64,000 nucleotides of DNA, taken from contig CAYJIH010000003.1 of NCBI GenBank assembly GCA_964370195.1, positions 1 to 64,000 on the forward strand. The letters are read 5' to 3'. The notes under the pieces were generated by a model, which worked only from the letters and a program-made list of their open reading frames with translations, ran no database searches and was not told where the DNA came from. Position 1 is the first letter of the stretch; each line of letters opens with the position of its first letter. This DNA comes from JAAYCI01 sp964370195. GTDB lineage: Bacteria > Bacillota > Clostridia > Oscillospirales > Ruminococcaceae. Below, one piece after another: positions 44,673 to 52,630 of this stretch. The position numbers and the translations under genes are program-made.

Positions 44673-44730
44673 GCAAGGTATCCACATAAAAACCCGCCTA
44701 ACCAAAGCGTACAAACCGCTTGATAATCAC

Positions 44731-44759
44731 TTGCGAAATCAATTTGATTGCAGTATACT
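44731..44759 (+). promoter_or_regulatory. Sigma-A promoter of the DUF951-prfA operon
   Basis: TTGCGA (44731-44736), 17-base spacer, TATACT (44754-44759), 53 bases before the DUF951 start; divergent from the MBOAT promoter. Confidence 0.7.
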
Positions 44760-44812
44760 GTATAAAGGAATATCTTTGCAATGGTTTAAGGACAAGCAAA
44801 GGGGGCTGTGGC

Positions 44813-45004
44813 ATGGATATCCAAGTAGGTGACCGCATTGAAGTAAAAAAACAACATCCTTGTGGAGGCGTATTTTTTACAATTTTACGCGTAGGCATGG
44901 ATTTTCGAATCCGCTGTAACACATGTGGCCGCGAGGTGATGCTTCCACGTGCAAAAATCGAAAAGAACATCAAACGTGTTTTGCCAAAGGATGCTGACGC
45001 TTAA
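44813..45004 (+). CDS. DUF951 family protein
   Basis: A 63-residue protein of the DUF951 family, common in Firmicutes: VGDRIEVKKQHPCGG, then a CNTCGREVMLPR segment with a Cys pair that may bind zinc or RNA. ATG at 44813 follows AAGGGGG by eight bases. It precedes prfA by 85 bases; that gap holds an 8-bp hairpin GGGTTGCC/GGCAACCC (45028-45061) without a T run. Function unknown. Confidence 0.85.
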   Translation: MDIQVGDRIEVKKQHPCGGVFFTILRVGMDFRIRCNTCGREVMLPRAKIEKNIKRVLPKDADA

Positions 45005-45089
45005 TTTCGTGGTGCACAAATGCAAACGGGTTGCCCATACGAACCCCAAAATAGGCAACCCATAAAAGAATGGAGATAGAAGAAAACAT

Positions 45090-46166
45090 ATGTTCGAGAG
45101 TTTACATGCGGTAAAAAGCCGCTTTGAGGAGATCAACCAACGCTTGCAAGACCCAGCCACAGTACAAGACAACACAAAATATACGGCATTGATGAAAGAG
45201 TACAAGCAGCTTACACCACTGGTGGACACATTTGAGGCCTATCTTGCGGCACAGAAAATGTATGACGATGCGAAGTCTTTGCTAGATGAAGGCGGCCTAG
45301 ATGCAGAACTGCGTGAACTGGCCAAAGAAGAATTGGAAGAAGGCCGTGCACAAGTGGAAACCTTAACGCAAGAGTTACACATTTTACTTTTGCCAAAAGA
45401 CGAAAACGATGAGCGCAATGTTATTATGGAAATTCGTGGCGGCACAGGCGGTGACGAAGCAGCTTTGTTTGCCAACAGTTTATTTCGTATGTACAACCTT
45501 TATGCAGAAAAACGTGGCTGGACACTTGAAGTTCTTAATGCAAACGAAACAGAATTGGGCGGCTTAAAAGAGGTAGAGTTCTCTTTAGAAGGCGACAGCG
45601 TGTACAGCCGCATGAAATTTGAAGCCGGTACACATCGTGTGCAACGCGTGCCGGAAACAGAGGCACAAGGGCGCATTCATACCTCGGCTGTAACCGTGGC
45701 TGTAATGGCCGAAGCGGATGAAGTAGATGTGGACATCAACACGGCAGACTTAAAAGTGGATACATTCCGTGCATCCGGTGCTGGCGGCCAGCATGTTAAT
45801 AAAACCTCCAGTGCCATTCGCATCACCCACCTGCCCACCGGCATGGTTGTGGAGTGCCAAGACGAGCGAAGCCAGCACAAAAACCGCGACAAAGCAATGA
45901 AAGTTTTGCGCAGCCGCCTATTGCAACAAAAACAAGATGCCCAAAAAAGCGAAATGGATGCCGAGCGCCGCACACAAGTTGGCTCCGGAGACAGAAGCGA
46001 GCGCATCCGCACATATAACTATCCACAAAGCCGCGTAACAGACCATCGTATCAATTTAACATTATACAAATTGGATCAAATTTTATCCGGCGGGCTGGAT
46101 GAACTGCTGGACCCAATGATAGCAGCCGACCAAGCAGAAAAACTCAAAGCGTCTACAGGTGACTAA
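45090..46166 (+). CDS. prfA: Peptide chain release factor 1
   Basis: Recognises UAA and UAG and triggers peptide release. The 358-residue protein has the catalytic GGQ in RASGAGGQHVNKTSS near residue 230, the codon-recognition region with VQRVPETEAQGRIHTS, and the RSERIRTYNYPQ block. It starts an operon with the Sua5-type gene one base after its stop. Normal length; firm call. Confidence 0.97.
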   Translation: MFESLHAVKSRFEEINQRLQDPATVQDNTKYTALMKEYKQLTPLVDTFEAYLAAQKMYDDAKSLLDEGGLDAELRELAKEELEEGRAQVETLTQELHILLLPKDENDERNVIMEIRGGTGGDEAALFANSLFRMYNLYAEKRGWTLEVLNANETELGGLKEVEFSLEGDSVYSRMKFEAGTHRVQRVPETEAQGRIHTSAVTVAVMAEADEVDVDINTADLKVDTFRASGAGGQHVNKTSSAIRITHLPTGMVVECQDERSQHKNRDKAMKVLRSRLLQQKQDAQKSEMDAERRTQVGSGDRSERIRTYNYPQSRVTDHRINLTLYKLDQILSGGLDELLDPMIAADQAEKLKASTGD

Positions 46167-46167
46167 G

Positions 46168-47187
46168 ATGATAGAAACGGTGATGCGCACTGTGAGTGAA
46201 GCCGCCATACAAAAGGCAGCCGAGTGGATTTTACAAGGGGAAACAATTGGCCTGCCCACCGAAACGGTGTATGGCCTTGCCGCAAATGCATGCTCGCCCG
46301 AAAGTGTGGCGCGCATTTTTGCTGCAAAAGGTCGCCCACAAGACAATCCCCTCATTGTGCATATTGCCGATGTGGATACCCTTACTTTTGTAGCAAACAA
46401 TATACCAAAAGAAGCGTACCTCTTGGCAGAAGCCTTCTGGCCAGGCCCACTGACGCTGATTTTACAACGCGCTGACGCAATAACGCCAAGCGCAAGTGCC
46501 GGCCTTTCTACCGTGGGCATTCGCGTGCCGGCCCACGACGCGGCACGCCGTGTAATACAGGCGTGTGGCGTGCCACTCGCTGCACCATCGGCCAATTTAT
46601 CCGGCAGGCCCAGCCCCACCACAGCCCAGCATGTGTGGGACGATCTTTCCGGCCAAATACCGTTCATTTTAGACGGCGGACCCTCTGTGATGGGTGTGGA
46701 ATCTACCGTGTTGAGCCTTGACAGCGAAGCTGTGGTTTTACGCCCCGGTTTTATAACAGCAGAGGAAATTTCGGAAGTGTTACGCCGCCCGGTGCGCTAT
46801 GCCGGCTCTGTAACACAGCCGCTTGAAGCTGATAAAACGCCAAAAAGCCCGGGCACAAAATACCAACATTATGCGCCCAAAACGAAGCTAACGCTGGTGG
46901 ATGGGCCATTTCCCTTTTTTGAGCAGGAGATGAAAAGACAAAAACAAGAAGGCGTTTGGGCGCTTTGCTTCAAAGGCGAAGAAGCACATTTGCCGGTGCC
47001 GGCCCTTTGTTATGGGCAAAGCGGCGATGCACAAAGCCAAGCGGCCGGGTTATTTGCCGCATTGCGGCTACTGGATGAAAAAGAAGCCAAAGAAGCTTTT
47101 GTCCGCTGTGAAACAGGACGCGAAGAAAACCTTGCCGTTTACAATCGGCTTTTGCGCGCCGCTTCGTTTCGGGTACTTCACCCATGA
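46168..47187 (+). CDS. L-threonylcarbamoyladenylate synthase (Sua5/YwlC type)
   Basis: Makes threonylcarbamoyl-AMP from threonine, bicarbonate and ATP, the first step to t6A37 in tRNA. 339 residues: an N-terminal YrdC domain (GLPTETVYGLAANA, AAKGRPQDNPLIVH, STVGIRVPAH, PSANLSGRPSPT) followed by the Sua5 C-terminal domain (SPGTKYQHYAPK). ATG at 46168 lies one base after the prfA stop with AGGTGA as site. Its stop overlaps coaE by four bases. It feeds the nucleoside later modified by MtaB. Confidence 0.94.
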   Translation: MIETVMRTVSEAAIQKAAEWILQGETIGLPTETVYGLAANACSPESVARIFAAKGRPQDNPLIVHIADVDTLTFVANNIPKEAYLLAEAFWPGPLTLILQRADAITPSASAGLSTVGIRVPAHDAARRVIQACGVPLAAPSANLSGRPSPTTAQHVWDDLSGQIPFILDGGPSVMGVESTVLSLDSEAVVLRPGFITAEEISEVLRRPVRYAGSVTQPLEADKTPKSPGTKYQHYAPKTKLTLVDGPFPFFEQEMKRQKQEGVWALCFKGEEAHLPVPALCYGQSGDAQSQAAGLFAALRLLDEKEAKEAFVRCETGREENLAVYNRLLRAASFRVLHP

Positions 47188-47798
47188 TGTGGACCGTGGG
47201 AATCACAGGCTTTTCAGGCAGTGGGAAAACCATTTTGTCTCAATATTATGCGAGCTTAGGATATGCCGTAGAAGACGGTGATATACTCTCTCGTGCAGTG
47301 TGTATGCCAAACAGCGCTTGTGTAAAAGAGTTATGCCATGCGTTTGGAAGCACAATTGTGGATGAGAACGGTGCCCTAATGCGCCGCACTTTGGGCGAAA
47401 AAGTATATCAAGACCCATCGATGAATCAAAAACTGATAGAAATTGTGCACCCTTACATTTTAAAAGAATTATTGCAGCGCGAGCAGCGAGCAAAAGAAAA
47501 TGGGGCATCATTTTTATTTTTAGATGGTGCCATGATTGTGGGAAGCATCTTTGAAGCACATTGCCATAAGTTGATTTTGGTAGAAACAGACCCTACTAAT
47601 AGCATCAAGCGTATTGTAGCGCGCGACGGTGTTTCAGCCACAGTGGCCAAAAGCCGCCTTACGTCTCAAGTGCAACGAAACAAATTGCGAAATGCCGCAG
47701 ATTATATTATATATAACAACAGTAACCTAAAGGACTTTTACGACCAGGCAGACAATTTGCTGCAACAGCTACAAGATGCAAGGACACAATGCTTGTAA
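47184..47798 (+). CDS. coaE: Dephospho-CoA kinase
   Basis: Last step of coenzyme A synthesis, phosphorylating dephospho-CoA at the 3' ribose hydroxyl. The 204-residue P-loop kinase starts with GITGFSGSGKT and keeps EDGDILSRAV (in place of the common DAD), LDGAMIVG and SRLTSQ. Stop and start of the neighbouring genes overlap by four bases, so translation is coupled. The sequence is somewhat divergent from Bacillus CoaE, but order and motifs fit. Confidence 0.88.
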   Translation: MMWTVGITGFSGSGKTILSQYYASLGYAVEDGDILSRAVCMPNSACVKELCHAFGSTIVDENGALMRRTLGEKVYQDPSMNQKLIEIVHPYILKELLQREQRAKENGASFLFLDGAMIVGSIFEAHCHKLILVETDPTNSIKRIVARDGVSATVAKSRLTSQVQRNKLRNAADYIIYNNSNLKDFYDQADNLLQQLQDARTQCL

Positions 47799-47809
47799 AC
47801 AGGTGATAC

Positions 47810-48406
47810 ATGAGGAACTTACTAATTAAAAAATTCAGTTTATATTTCGTTTGTATAAGCAGTATTTTATTTCTTTTTATATCGTGTGGTATGCCGGCTA
47901 CCGAAAACGCTTACCCACAAGAGTACGCCAACGAAGTAGATTACTGGGCCGGGGCATATCGTTTAGACCCAAACCTTATCTATGCGGTTATTTACACAGA
48001 AAGCGGGTTCGACCCAAATGCGCAGTCGGATGCTGACGCCATTGGCTTGATGCAAATGACAAGCGATACATTCGATTGGGTGAAAAGCAAAATCGCACGC
48101 AATGAGCCACTTGTGTTTGAAGATTTATACACACCAGAGGTAAGCATTCGTTTTGGCACATATTTTATGGCCTACTGCATGGACAAATACGCAGGGGATG
48201 TGCCCACAGCGGCGGCGGCCTATCACAGTGGTATGGGCACGGTAGACGAACTTTTACAAGACACCCAATACACAGAGGACGGTGTCACTCTTTCCGAGTT
48301 TCCTTATCCGCAAATGAGCAATTATGTACATAAAATAAACGAAAATTATACACATTATAAAGAGCTGTACCCCGGCACTTCGTCAAGTTCTGCCGCAGCA
48401 GCATAA
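47810..48406 (+). CDS. Lipoprotein lytic transglycosylase (SLT domain)
   Basis: A 198-residue exported lipoprotein: positively charged start, hydrophobic signal and a lipobox ending FISC with Cys26 as the lipid anchor. The SLT domain has the catalytic Glu64 in YTESGFDPNAQS and the IGLMQMTSDT block, resembling YjbJ/Slt-type enzymes that cut the glycan of peptidoglycan. The C-terminus is a Ser/Ala tail. It starts 11 bases after coaE. Maturation would need Lgt, encoded at 11185. Confidence 0.9.
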   Translation: MRNLLIKKFSLYFVCISSILFLFISCGMPATENAYPQEYANEVDYWAGAYRLDPNLIYAVIYTESGFDPNAQSDADAIGLMQMTSDTFDWVKSKIARNEPLVFEDLYTPEVSIRFGTYFMAYCMDKYAGDVPTAAAAYHSGMGTVDELLQDTQYTEDGVTLSEFPYPQMSNYVHKINENYTHYKELYPGTSSSSAAAA

Positions 48407-48427
48407 AGAACAGAAAGGAATGAACCA

Positions 48428-49822
48428 ATGGCTAAAAAGAAAAAAGAACTACTATCAGACACTTTGCTTTATACACAAAAGCATTTGGCCGATATTCAGC
48501 CTGATAGTATAGAGCCCTCCATGGCATTTTGCGAGGGATATAAAGCATTTTTAGATACAGGGAAAACCGAGCGCGAATGTGTGAAAACGGCTATTTCCAT
48601 GCTAAAAACAGCAGGCTATGCAGAAATGGAGCGCAACAAAACATACAAACCAGGCGATAAAGTATACTATGTCAATCGTGGCAAAGCACTTGTGGCCGCA
48701 ACCTTGGGCACCGAAAACCTAGAAACCGGCGTGCGCATTACAGCCGCTCACGCAGATTCTCCTCGTCTTGATTTAAAGCCAACACCTCTATACGAAAACG
48801 ATGATTTGGCTTACTTTAAAACCCATTATTATGGTGGTGTGCGCAAATATCAATGGGGCACCATCCCCCTCTCCATGCACGGTGTTGTCATCAAAAAAGA
48901 TGGCGAAGCGGTAGAAATTTGCATTGGTGAAGATGAGGGTGAAGCTGTGTTTACCATTACAGATTTATTGCCACATTTAGCAGCCAACCAAAGCAAACGC
49001 CCCCTAAGCGAGGGTTTGAAAGGCGAAGAGCTGAACATTCTGGTTGGCTCCTTCCCCGTTGAAGACCCAGATGAGAAAAACCGTTTCAAACTGGAAGTAA
49101 TGCGGATTTTGAATGAAAAATACGGCATCGTAGAGCGCGATTTTGCAAGGGCAGAAATTGAATTTGTGCCGGCACACAAAGCGCGTGACATCGGGTTTGA
49201 CAAAAGCATGCTAGGCGCTTATGGGCAAGACGACCGCGTTTGTTGTTACACCGCCCTTATGGCAGAGCTGGAAATGCACACACCGAAGCACACCACCGTG
49301 TTTGTAATGGCCGATAAGGAAGAAGTCGGTTCTGACGGTGTGACGGGCCTTGCTGGAGACTTTCTTTTCCAATTTTTACAAGATTTAGCCGAAGGGCAAA
49401 AGGCACACTACAATACAATGCTTAAAGCATCACAGTGCTTATCAGCCGACGTTCATGCCGCTTTCGACCCCAATTTCGCTGATGTGTTCGACAAGAAAAA
49501 CACCGTGTTCTTAAACAAAGGGGCGGCCTTTTCAAAATACGGCGGCGCACGCGGCAAGTCCGGCAGTTCCGATGCCACGGCAGAATACATGGGTAAAATC
49601 ACCTGCCTGCTAGACAAGCAAAACATTCCATGGCAGCTAGGAGAGCTGGGCCGCGTGGATATTGGCGGCGGCGGCACAGTTGCAAAATTTATTGCTGGGC
49701 GCAATGTGGACACAGTAGATATTGGCGTGCCGGTTCTTGCCATGCACTCTCCGTTTGAAATTACAGCAAAACTAGATGTATATAATACGTATCAAGTGTT
49801 AAAGGCTTTTCTGGAAAGTTAA
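48428..49822 (+). CDS. M18 family aminopeptidase
   Basis: A 464-residue zinc aminopeptidase. Metal ligands and family blocks: AAHADSPRLDLKP, YGQDDRVCCYTAL, VMADKEEVGSDGVTG, SADVHAAFDPNFADVFDKKN and the final PVLAMHSPFEI. The 464-residue length is that of clostridial and Thermotoga-like M18 forms that assemble into dodecamers. It probably removes N-terminal residues from peptides in the cytoplasm. Start ATG follows AGAAAGGAATGAACC. Last gene of the DUF951-prfA run; a terminator follows. Confidence 0.94.
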   Translation: MAKKKKELLSDTLLYTQKHLADIQPDSIEPSMAFCEGYKAFLDTGKTERECVKTAISMLKTAGYAEMERNKTYKPGDKVYYVNRGKALVAATLGTENLETGVRITAAHADSPRLDLKPTPLYENDDLAYFKTHYYGGVRKYQWGTIPLSMHGVVIKKDGEAVEICIGEDEGEAVFTITDLLPHLAANQSKRPLSEGLKGEELNILVGSFPVEDPDEKNRFKLEVMRILNEKYGIVERDFARAEIEFVPAHKARDIGFDKSMLGAYGQDDRVCCYTALMAELEMHTPKHTTVFVMADKEEVGSDGVTGLAGDFLFQFLQDLAEGQKAHYNTMLKASQCLSADVHAAFDPNFADVFDKKNTVFLNKGAAFSKYGGARGKSGSSDATAEYMGKITCLLDKQNIPWQLGELGRVDIGGGGTVAKFIAGRNVDTVDIGVPVLAMHSPFEITAKLDVYNTYQVLKAFLES

Positions 49823-49870
49823 CGCCTGCAAGTAGAACAGATTTGTTTTACCTGCCATATGCAAAAGAAT

Positions 49871-49926
49871 AAAAGAGGTTTTTAAACAACCATTTGCACC
49901 TTGTTTAAAAAACCTCTTTTTTATTG
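49871..49926 (+). terminator. Terminator after the M18 gene
   Basis: A 19-bp stem with one bulged base (49871-49889 with 49901-49920), 11-base loop and a T run (TTTTTTATT). Confidence 0.85.
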
Positions 49927-49983
49927 TTGCTCAATACAATTGGATGTAAAATACAGTTCAAAAAGCCACGCACAAGCACGCGA

Positions 49984-50012
49984 TTGAAAAAACATCACAA
50001 ATTTGGTATACT
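49984..50012 (+). promoter_or_regulatory. Sigma-A promoter of the small membrane protein gene
   Basis: TTGAAA (49984-49989), 17-base spacer, TATACT (50007-50012). Confidence 0.75.
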
Positions 50013-50058
50013 ATATTGCATAATCATGACATGTACGTCATTAAAAAGGAGAATTTTT

Positions 50059-50532
50059 GTGCCGGAAGAACATATTTCAAAAGGACATTCCAACACAGGC
50101 ATTTGGCTTGTTTCCTTCGTTTGCATGGCTCTTGTTATCATTGCCTTAAGCAGTGGTGCTGCCTATTCGGGAATTTCTGTTGCCAATGAGCAAACGGCCC
50201 AAGCGCACCTTAACTATATCGAAAGCACTTTTCTGCTAGCGGAAGCAACGGCGATGGCCGACGACATGGAGATGCCCCCGTCAGAGGAGGCTCTACAAAT
50301 TTATTCTTATGATCACCCAAACAACACAGCACTTTCAGAGTATACGCGCTTTATACGAAGCGAAATGATAGACCATTTTGGAGCAAACAGAAACTTCGAT
50401 TTTTCGGTTCACCGTTATGAAGATTCTGATGGGATGCATTTGGAGGTATCTTACTTTCCGGTGCGCGATTTGAGCAATCCTGAGCTGTATCCCTATTATT
50501 CCTCAATCGACGGTGTTTTTGTGAAGAATTAA
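50059..50532 (+). CDS. Small exported or membrane-anchored protein, unknown
   Basis: A 157-residue protein with one N-terminal hydrophobic helix (IWLVSFVCMALVIIALSSGAA, about residues 15-36) and an extracytoplasmic domain of about 115 residues with no recognisable motif. Start is GTG at 50059, six bases after AAGGAGA. It has its own promoter and stands 226 bases before spo0A. The layout (short inside tail, helix, acidic domain) recalls pilin-like or sensor proteins, but there is no prepilin cleavage site. Function unknown. Confidence 0.65.
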   Translation: MPEEHISKGHSNTGIWLVSFVCMALVIIALSSGAAYSGISVANEQTAQAHLNYIESTFLLAEATAMADDMEMPPSEEALQIYSYDHPNNTALSEYTRFIRSEMIDHFGANRNFDFSVHRYEDSDGMHLEVSYFPVRDLSNPELYPYYSSIDGVFVKN

Positions 50533-50543
50533 CCAAATTATTA

Positions 50544-50602
50544 TTTGTCTAAATGGAAATTATATAATAAAACCACCTCAATACAAGCCGAATTTTGTAG
50601 AA
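50544..50602 (+). promoter_or_regulatory. Candidate Spo0A boxes before spo0A
   Basis: TTTGTCTAA (50544-50552) and TTTTGTAGAA (50593-50602) each differ by one base from the 0A-box consensus TTTGTCGAA. A TATAAT-like sequence at 50563-50568 stands after the first box, a spacing like promoters where a 0A box overlaps the -35. Autoregulation of spo0A is plausible; the match is approximate. Confidence 0.4.
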
Positions 50603-50641
50603 TAATATCGAATTTTGCAACACGATTGTTTATGTGGTATA

Positions 50642-50670
50642 TTGCGTATCATCGAGTTCAATGTTATAAT
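50642..50670 (+). promoter_or_regulatory. Probable sigma-A promoter of spo0A
   Basis: TTGCGT (50642-50647), 17-base spacer, perfect TATAAT (50665-50670), leaving an 80-base leader. Confidence 0.65.
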
Positions 50671-50758
50671 ATCCTATCATTTCACATGGTCTAAAACTCT
50701 ATTTTACACCGTTTCTTTTTATCCCTTTTTGTTCAGCACAGGATTGGAGGACTTTTCG

Positions 50759-51517
50759 ATGGAACAGCATCTTCACGTTTTGATGACAGAAACTTCCCCT
50801 GAAATTTGCCGCCTATGTAAAATGACTTGGCCTGCACATAATATTGAGGTAAGCGTTTGCTCCCGCAACGGCATCACTGCGTATCAAGAAATTGTAAAAC
50901 AGCAACCTGATGTTGTTATTTTAGATGTGTTTATGCCAGGAATGGATGCGATATCCCTAAAAGCCAAGTTTGATGAAAACCACAAGGAAAACCATGTGCA
51001 ATTTTATGCCACCGGTACGTTTCAAAACGAAGAGATAGAGCGCGAAGTAATGGATAGCGGCTTTTCATTTTATCTCCTCAAACCATTTGATGTGACGGTG
51101 CTGGCAAACCGCTTGCTTCGCAAGAAAAACGCTGTCTCCCCTGTTGTGCATTTCGAAAGTTTAGAAGACGAGGACATGGTAACAGAAATGCTTCGTAGCA
51201 TCGGCGTTCCAGCACACATCAAAGGGTACCGTTTTTTGCGCGAAAGTGTGCTGCGCACCGTAAACGACCCTGCAGCCATCAACGCCGTAACGAAAGTATT
51301 GTATCCAGACATTGCCACTTCCCACCGAACCACCTCTTCCCGTGTAGAGCGCGCCATTCGGCATGCCATTGAAGTGGCCTGGGACCGCGGCGATATCGAC
51401 ATCCTCAATTTTTACTTTGGCTCTACCATTCATGCTTCCAGAGGAAAACCTACAAACTCTGAGTTTATTGCCATGCTGGCCGACCGCGTTACCATGGCCA
51501 AAAAACGAAAAGCATGA
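50759..51517 (+). CDS. spo0A: Sporulation master regulator Spo0A
   Basis: Response regulator that commits the cell to sporulation when phosphorylated. The 252-residue protein has an N-terminal receiver (phospho-acceptor Asp in DVVILDVFMPGMD) and the highly conserved C-terminal DNA-binding domain: IGVPAHIKGYRFLRESV, AVTKVLYPDIA, TSSRVERAIRHAIEVAWDRGD and GKPTNSEFIAMLADR. The ATG at 50759 follows TGGAGGA by eight bases. spoIVB, its usual upstream neighbour in Firmicutes, is not here. Its presence makes the host a likely endospore former. Confidence 0.96.
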   Translation: MEQHLHVLMTETSPEICRLCKMTWPAHNIEVSVCSRNGITAYQEIVKQQPDVVILDVFMPGMDAISLKAKFDENHKENHVQFYATGTFQNEEIEREVMDSGFSFYLLKPFDVTVLANRLLRKKNAVSPVVHFESLEDEDMVTEMLRSIGVPAHIKGYRFLRESVLRTVNDPAAINAVTKVLYPDIATSHRTTSSRVERAIRHAIEVAWDRGDIDILNFYFGSTIHASRGKPTNSEFIAMLADRVTMAKKRKA

Positions 51518-51545
51518 GTAACTTTATGATGTATGACTTCGACAA

Positions 51546-51590
51546 AAAACCCGATTGCATCGGCCAAAATGGCCTAGCAATCGGGTTTTA
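51546..51590. terminator. Bidirectional terminator after spo0A
   Basis: AAAACCCGATTGC (51546-51558) pairs with GCAATCGGGTTTT (51577-51589), with an inner GGCC/GGCC helix. It serves spo0A and the leftward flavoprotein gene. Confidence 0.85.
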
Positions 51591-51596
51591 CACTAT

Positions 51597-52208
51597 TTAA
51601 CGGATAAAGTGTGTCCACACTTTTTCTTCGTGTGTAGGCAGCGGCAAGCCAGCCTCTTTTTGTTGACGCAAAAGATGCGCCATATTTTCGCCCAAAACTT
51701 TCATGGTATGCACACCTTCTGCATCTTGCAAAAAGTCCTCCGGGCCTCTGCCGTAAGCCATGCACCAATAGTCTGACGAAACAATGGGCATTTGGTAGAT
51801 GTTAAAATATTTAAGCAACCGATCCAATGCGGCCGAATTCCCGCCCCTACGACATACAGAAACAGCCGCCGCCGGCTTGTGTGTAAACGCTGATGATCCT
51901 GCAAAAAAAGCCCTGTCTAACACAGCACATAACGCGCCATTGGGCCCTGCATAATACACGGGGGTTCCAACCACAAATGCATCTGCGTTATGCATTTTTT
52001 CAATAATTTCATTTGCTTTGTCATCAAAAATACAGCGTTTTGTCTCAGCACATTTTCGGCAGGCTGTGCACCCATAAACCGGCTTTGTGCCAAGATGCAC
52101 CATCTCAGTGGTTGCCCCTTCTTTCGCCAAAGCATTTGCCACTTCCTGTAGCGCAGCGTAAGTGGTGCCATTTTTGTGTGGGCTTCCGTTCAATAACAAT
52201 ACTGTCAT
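51597..52208 (-). CDS. NAD(P)H-dependent FMN reductase / iron-sulfur flavoprotein
   Basis: A 203-residue flavodoxin-like reductase. LLLNGSPHKNGTT is the FMN phosphate loop and GTPVYYAGPNG the flavin ring loop. Between them YGCTACRKCAETKRCIFDD carries Cys residues in the spacing of the archaeal and clostridial iron-sulfur flavoproteins, which may hold a 4Fe-4S cluster. Likely reduces quinones, oxygen species or other small acceptors. ATG follows AAGGAGA by eight bases. Single-gene unit. Confidence 0.88.
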   Translation of the reverse strand: MTVLLLNGSPHKNGTTYAALQEVANALAKEGATTEMVHLGTKPVYGCTACRKCAETKRCIFDDKANEIIEKMHNADAFVVGTPVYYAGPNGALCAVLDRAFFAGSSAFTHKPAAAVSVCRRGGNSAALDRLLKYFNIYQMPIVSSDYWCMAYGRGPEDFLQDAEGVHTMKVLGENMAHLLRQQKEAGLPLPTHEEKVWTHFIR

Positions 52209-52411
52209 ATTCTCATTCTCCTTTTATTGGCTCGATTTACTGCCACTTCTTTGTTTAAAGGCGTACTTTTCCAGATAGTGTCGACAATCGTGTTCCGTCG
52301 GCCTATTTTGGCACGTTTCCCGCCCAATTCGGCCTAAAAAATGGCTCAAAACAGGCTCAATTCAATGATTGTCGCCACCACCTAAAATATATCTTTTGAT
52401 TTCCAGCTTTT

Positions 52412-52422
52412 ATTGTCGAAAA
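52412..52422 (+). promoter_or_regulatory. Possible Spo0A box in the htpG upstream region
   Basis: ATTGTCGAAAA contains the TGTCGAA core of the 0A box exactly. It lies in the 422-base gap 52209-52630, about 130 bases before the htpG promoter. The rest of that gap has an inverted pair CGACAATC (about 52283) and GATTGTCG (about 52367) of unknown meaning. Confidence 0.3.
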
Positions 52423-52540
52423 GCAGGCACACAATCAACCGCATAAAACGTGTGAAGCTCAAAACATATATATTCGTTTAAGTCTATCATATATTGTTTT
52501 GTATTCACAGTGAAAAATGTGAGAAAATTTCATTTTCCTC

Positions 52541-52569
52541 TTGCACAAATGAAAAAAATGATGTACACT
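52541..52569 (+). promoter_or_regulatory. Sigma-A promoter of htpG
   Basis: TTGCAC (52541-52546), 17-base spacer, TACACT (52564-52569), immediately before the CIRCE element. Confidence 0.7.
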
Positions 52570-52573
52570 ATTT

Positions 52574-52600
52574 TTAGCACTCGATGAGGGTGACTGCTAA
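52574..52600 (+). promoter_or_regulatory. CIRCE operator (HrcA binding site) before htpG
   Basis: TTAGCACTC (52574-52582), nine bases, GACTGCTAA (52592-52600). The CIRCE consensus is TTAGCACTC-N9-GAGTGCTAA, so only one base of the second arm differs. It overlaps the expected transcription start, the usual place for HrcA repression. This indicates heat induction of htpG through HrcA. Confidence 0.88.
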
Positions 52601-52630
52601 TTCAATGATCCATCAGGAGGAACTTTACAT

